From Novosphingopyxis sp965218915 (lineage in GTDB: Bacteria > Pseudomonadota > Alphaproteobacteria > Sphingomonadales > Sphingomonadaceae), in assembly GCF_965218915.1 (NCBI RefSeq), contig NZ_OZ244708.1, forward strand, positions 2,170,001 to 2,234,000: 64,000 nucleotides of DNA, in the 5' to 3' direction. The translations under genes were made by a program, and so were the position numbers. Positions 59,098-64,000 of the stretch are shown piece after piece. Each line of letters starts with the position of its first letter. Position 1 is the first letter of the stretch. The notes beneath the pieces are model-generated. The model made no database searches. It was not told the DNA's origin and was given only the letters and a program-made list of their open reading frames with translations.

Positions 59098-61608
59098 TCA
59101 GAAGCCGACGATCATCGACACGCTAAACGCGCGCGGCGAGCCGATATTGGCGAAGGCCGAAGTGGTATTCAGACCGCCCGTGATCGAGCCGATATAAACC
59201 TCGTCGAGCAGGTTGGTAAGGTTCGCCTGGAAATAGGTGCCCTCCAGACCGGCATCGGCCAGGCTGTACCGAACGTCCAGGTCGACCACCGTAAAGCCCG
59301 GCAGCGCGACCGTATTTGTATCGTCCAGATAGCGGCGACCGGTGCGCTTGACCTGACCGCCCAGTTCGACCGGCCCCAGGTTCAGCTGCGCGCGCGCGCC
59401 CAGCAGATAGGAGGGATCGAGCCGCTCCACATTGCCGGCGGTGTCGAGGAAGGTATTCGCACCCGTCTGCACGTCGTTCTTGATGTTCGAGTCGATATAG
59501 GAACCGAACACATAGAGCAGCAGTGGGTTGAATGGCTTGAAAGAGATGCTGCCATCCACACCGAACTTCTCGACCTCGCCCAAGTTTGTGGTCACCGTGC
59601 GATCGGCGGCAACGTCATAGGCAGTCGACAGGCGGTTTTTGTAGCTGGTGTACCAGGGAAGGATTGCTGCCTGTACACTCGATGTTGTGTAACGGAAGCC
59701 AAGATCGAACGAGTCTGATGTCTCGGCGACTGGACGCGATCCCGCTACGCCTTCGGGGAAATAAATCGCTCCATAAAGGTCATCGGTGCCCGGAACCGAA
59801 AGATTTTTCGCATAATTCGCCGCGAACGTAAAGTTGTTGGCAAATTCAAAAGTAAAGCCGACGTTCGGGAGAAATTTGTCATATTTGAAATCGCGCGAAG
59901 TCGGCGGCAGGGCGCCGCTGGCGACGCCGGTCGTCGTGTTATAATTGTAGGGACGATTCGCGGCGTAGACTGCCTGGCTCACGCCATTCAGGCAATCAAC
60001 ATTGCCGGTAGCGCCGGTGGTGAAGCAATATTGGTTCAGTTCACGCTGGAAGAACGGCAAACGCGCTCCGAGCAGAACAGTCAGGCGATCCTGCAGGAAC
60101 TTGCCGCGATACTCGGCAGAAACCTGATTGAGCGTGGCGTAAGACAAACGATTGCGCTTCTGCGAAGGGATCCCGTTTTCGTCGAGGATCGGATCGTTGA
60201 TCGGAAAGACGTCATACGGGTTGCCATTGCCGTAGATGAAGCCAGCGGTACCCGTCTGACGGTGACGCGCACGATCAAAGGTGTAGCTGAGACGAACGCG
60301 CTGGGTGTCGGTGAAATCATAGGCCAGATTGGCGATGACGCCGTAGCGACGCGTCTGGGTGTGGCTGGGAGAAAGGATGGTGACCTGATCAAGGGTATCA
60401 CCGTCTCCATTCAAATCCACATCGCCGAAATAGTAAAAGCTGGAACTGCGCGGCGGGTTATTAAAATCTGCTGACGTCTGCTCGGAACCGAAAAGAACAC
60501 CGGTCAAACCATCCCTGTTGGCACGCTCGAAGCCCGTGCTCGTGCCGCCGCCATTGGCTTTTACATACTGAAAACTCGGCTCGATCGTCAGCGTCATCCT
60601 GTCGATCGGATGAAGCAGGATGCTGCCACGGATGTTGCCGGTATTCGACGGGTTGAAGCGGCGTTCGAAATCATTCCCGCAGCTGTTGGTGAAATCAGCA
60701 ACACCAGCCGTTGGCGCGGTCGTCGTACAGGGGTAATTGATTTCGTAGAAACGCCTGTCTGGCGTGATGGGATAGTTGGTCGAGCTCAGTGGCGATCCGT
60801 TGAAATTGTTGCGGTTCTGGTTGTAGTTGAACGCAACCGATACAAACTGGTCGCCGCCCAGTTCCTGATACAGCCGTCCATTATACTGCTGCTTGTCGAC
60901 GCCGCCATAATTGGAGAAGGTGCTCTCGTTGTCCGCCTTGGAAGCCGACAGAAAGAGCTTGGTGCCGATGCCGGTGAAATCGCCGGTATCGATCATACCG
61001 AACACGCGGGTGTAGGGACGGTCCTTCGAATTTCCGCGCGCGATGATGTTGCCGTAGCTGACGCTCGCCAATGCACCAAGTTCATCGCCCGGGACACGCG
61101 TACGGAGGTTGACCGTGCCGCCGACGGCCGAAGCCGTCGGGCTGTCGACGTCGGTCGAACCCAGGTTCACGCTGACCGATTCGAGCGTCTCCAGATCGGG
61201 CTGCTGGTTCGAATACAGGGCATAATTGCCCGAATCGTTAAGCGGGATGCCGTCAACCGTCTGCGAAATGCGTGAACTGTCGAAGCCGCGGATCGTAAAG
61301 TTGCCGCCCAGCGACCCGAAGGGATCGTTGTTGGTAAAGCTGACGCCCGGAACGAGGTTGATGACGTCGTTAATCGCTTGACCCGGACGCTGGCGTTGAA
61401 TGAGTTCATCGGTCAGTTCCACTTTGGCCTTTGGCGAATCGGGTATGACCACACCGCCCACACCGTCACCGGCGCGCGAGCCGGTCACCACGATCTCACC
61501 ATTATCGAAGTCGGTCGAACCAGCGGATTGTGCATAGGCTGGCGCACCGAGCACCAAGGCCAGAGTGAAGCTCGCCACGCCGGCAGCGAGATAGGTCTTG
61601 CAGTTCAT
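59098..61608 (-). CDS. TonB-dependent outer-membrane receptor
   Basis: The 836-residue protein has a signal peptide (LAAGVASFTLALVLGAPAYAQ), the TonB-box-like GEIVVTGSRAG, a plug domain (RPGQAINDVINLVPGVSFTNNDPFGSLGGNFTIRGFDSSRISQTVDGIPLNDSG) and a 22-strand barrel ending in the usual aromatic residue (SMIVGF). It imports a ligand across the outer membrane with energy from TonB. Ligand unknown; sphingomonads use such receptors for siderophores, vitamin B12 and also for peptides or sugars. It is not linked to an obvious uptake operon here. Confidence 0.93.
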   Translation of the reverse strand: MNCKTYLAAGVASFTLALVLGAPAYAQSAGSTDFDNGEIVVTGSRAGDGVGGVVIPDSPKAKVELTDELIQRQRPGQAINDVINLVPGVSFTNNDPFGSLGGNFTIRGFDSSRISQTVDGIPLNDSGNYALYSNQQPDLETLESVSVNLGSTDVDSPTASAVGGTVNLRTRVPGDELGALASVSYGNIIARGNSKDRPYTRVFGMIDTGDFTGIGTKLFLSASKADNESTFSNYGGVDKQQYNGRLYQELGGDQFVSVAFNYNQNRNNFNGSPLSSTNYPITPDRRFYEINYPCTTTAPTAGVADFTNSCGNDFERRFNPSNTGNIRGSILLHPIDRMTLTIEPSFQYVKANGGGTSTGFERANRDGLTGVLFGSEQTSADFNNPPRSSSFYYFGDVDLNGDGDTLDQVTILSPSHTQTRRYGVIANLAYDFTDTQRVRLSYTFDRARHRQTGTAGFIYGNGNPYDVFPINDPILDENGIPSQKRNRLSYATLNQVSAEYRGKFLQDRLTVLLGARLPFFQRELNQYCFTTGATGNVDCLNGVSQAVYAANRPYNYNTTTGVASGALPPTSRDFKYDKFLPNVGFTFEFANNFTFAANYAKNLSVPGTDDLYGAIYFPEGVAGSRPVAETSDSFDLGFRYTTSSVQAAILPWYTSYKNRLSTAYDVAADRTVTTNLGEVEKFGVDGSISFKPFNPLLLYVFGSYIDSNIKNDVQTGANTFLDTAGNVERLDPSYLLGARAQLNLGPVELGGQVKRTGRRYLDDTNTVALPGFTVVDLDVRYSLADAGLEGTYFQANLTNLLDEVYIGSITGGLNTTSAFANIGSPRAFSVSMIVGF

Positions 61609-61757
61609 GGGGTACCCCTTCGTTCGTAAGAAAACTCCGTGGCCCGGGTGCGATCGATATGCCCGTTCCAGCGCGTGAGGGCGCCTTGGCGATGGTTTTT
61701 TTCAGCTTTGTGACGGCCCGCTTGCCGTTTGGGGTCAGTCGGATGCAGAAACGTAAA

Positions 61758-61786
61758 GAGCCCGGTAAGGCTGGCTTACCGGGCTC
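61758..61786 (-). terminator. Hairpin terminator of clpX
   Basis: GAGCCCGGTAAG and CTTACCGGGCTC are perfect 12-base arms around GCTGG. On the minus strand it lies 71 bases past the clpX stop and is followed by TTTACGTTTC. No other gene fits the gap 61609-61856. Confidence 0.8.
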
Positions 61787-61856
61787 ATCGGGCGATTTGC
61801 GATTTCCGCTTGTTAGCGCTTTTGGCCGGAAGCGTTGCTCAAAAGCAACGCAATCG

Positions 61857-63128
<1,272 letters not shown>

Positions 63129-63291
63129 TTCCCTAAATACTCTTTCCGCCCGAGAGGCGCATCGCGTTGACCGGGAGGCATGCATCCTATCGCCGGTCCG
63201 GGCGCGCGCAAGGACAATAAGCATGTCCCTTAGCGCCGCCCGATTAATATTATCCGCATGCGGGGACGATCGGATCAGCCCGCATATACGA

Positions 63292-63921
63292 TCATTTGCC
63301 CGCGTCGCTGTCCGGCGTCGCCGGGCGCTTCTCGAAGACTTCGTCGACGATCCCGAAGGCCTTGGCCTCGTCCGCCTCGAGGAAGGTGTCGCGGTCCATC
63401 GCCTTTTCGATCTCGTCGATCGGCTTGCCGGTATATTTGGCGTAGAGATCGTTCATCCGGCGGCGGATGCGCAGGATTTCCTTGGCCTGGATCTCGATAT
63501 CGGACGCCATGCCCTGCGCGCCGCCCGAAGGCTGGTGCACCATCACACGCGCGTTCGACAGCGCCACGCGCATGCCCGGCTCGCCCGCCGCGAGCAGGAA
63601 GCTGCCCATCGATGCGGCTTGGCCGATGCACACTGTGCCTACCTTGGGCCGGATATACTGCATGGTATCGTGGATCGCCATGCCGGCCGTCACCACCCCG
63701 CCGGGCGAGTTGACGTACATCCAGATGTCCTTCTTCGGATTGTCCGATTCGAGGAACAGCAGCTGCGCGGTAATGACCGAGGCCATGTTATCCTCGACCT
63801 GGCCGGTCACGAAAATGATCCGTTCGCGCAGCAGGCGGGAGAAGATATCCCAGCTCCGCTCGCCCCGGTTGGACTGTTCGATGACGACGGGGATCATGGC
63901 ATCGGTAATAGGATCGTGCAT
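63292..63921 (-). CDS. clpP: ATP-dependent Clp protease proteolytic subunit ClpP
   Basis: A 209-residue protein from the ATG at 63921 (MHDPITDAMIPVVIEQSNRGERSWDIF, the usual ClpP start). Catalytic residues are Ser104 (GQAASMGSFLL) and His129 (VHQPSGG), with the Asp in the DRDTFL region. An ATG at 63963 would fall in the presumed promoter. It forms the tetradecameric chamber with ClpX, which is encoded 160 bases downstream on the same strand. Confidence 0.96.
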   Translation of the reverse strand: MHDPITDAMIPVVIEQSNRGERSWDIFSRLLRERIIFVTGQVEDNMASVITAQLLFLESDNPKKDIWMYVNSPGGVVTAGMAIHDTMQYIRPKVGTVCIGQAASMGSFLLAAGEPGMRVALSNARVMVHQPSGGAQGMASDIEIQAKEILRIRRRMNDLYAKYTGKPIDEIEKAMDRDTFLEADEAKAFGIVDEVFEKRPATPDSDAGK

Positions 63922-63961
63922 AAATATTCCGTGGCTGCTGGGGATGATTTCGGGATGCAGC

Positions 63962-63991
63962 ATAGATCGGATGCCGGGCGCGATGCGTCAA
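63962..63991 (-). promoter_or_regulatory. Candidate promoter of clpP-clpX
   Basis: On the minus strand TTGACG (63986-63991) and ATCTAT (63962-63967) are separated by about 18-19 bases. The -35 reads CCCTTGACG, so a sigma-32 role is possible. The likely transcript start is about 35 bases before the clpP start at 63921. By eye only. Confidence 0.35.
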
Positions 63992-64000
63992 GGGCGGTAA

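Overview
The window looks like chromosome of a high-GC alphaproteobacterium of the order Sphingomonadales. GcrA, ChpT, split b/b' ATP synthase subunits, MetZ-ApaG, HspQ and a Psp operon of the sphingomonad kind all point there. I could not fix the genus. From about 15.6 kb onward the genes are GC-rich, tightly packed housekeeping genes. The first 15.6 kb is visibly more AT-rich and reads as an inserted genomic island.

Island (1-15584). A tRNA-Ser(CGA) lies at 15585-15674 on the minus strand. A decayed tyrosine-recombinase gene follows its 3' end, the classic layout of an element integrated in a tRNA gene. Inboard of the integrase are fragments of a serine-hydrolase tail, a strawberry-notch-type methylase/helicase and a lytic transglycosylase. 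Most of the island (1-13275) is a peptide and D-amino-acid catabolic cluster: two CocE/S15-type hydrolases, two class-C beta-lactamase-like serine hydrolases, two M19 dipeptidases (one lipoprotein, one Tat-exported), a YkvI-type membrane protein, and the enzyme pair DgcN/DgcA for D-glutamate. Together they suggest breakdown of D-residue-containing peptides outside the cytoplasm and conversion of D-Glu through N-acetyl-D-Glu to the L form.

15.6-24 kb: hspQ, an ABC-2 permease, gcrA, a small HTH protein behind a LexA-like site, a two-gene unit ending in a PBECR-like nuclease, a RAYT transposase bracketed by inverted REP hairpins, parE, a class-A-like serine hydrolase and a LysR regulator. 24-35 kb: apaG-metZ, a PMT-family glycosyltransferase, a GT2-GtrA fusion, recO, a DUF433 protein, a TM2 protein, uvrC and the Fo operon atpI-B-E-F'-F. 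35-43 kb: the ydbH-ynbE-ydbL envelope-lipid operon, radC, a ZIP transporter, an EF-hand protein and purB.

43-47 kb: pspF and, divergent from it, a sigma-54-type promoter driving a 50-residue membrane peptide, pspA, pspB, pspC and three further small membrane/coiled-coil genes that share a C-terminal motif with PspC. 47-55 kb: sufE, a J-domain protein, rnpB (RNase P RNA with an interspersed repeat in a variable arm), a muramoyl amidase, the chemotaxis cluster cheA-W-Y-B-R and chpT. 55-64 kb: a JAMM protease, a RluD-type pseudouridine synthase, rpoH, mtgA (no normal start codon visible), a GFA-family protein, a TonB-dependent receptor, clpX and clpP.

At least ten short palindromic repeats of the CGTCAT...ATGACG type, or related types, sit between genes throughout the core part.
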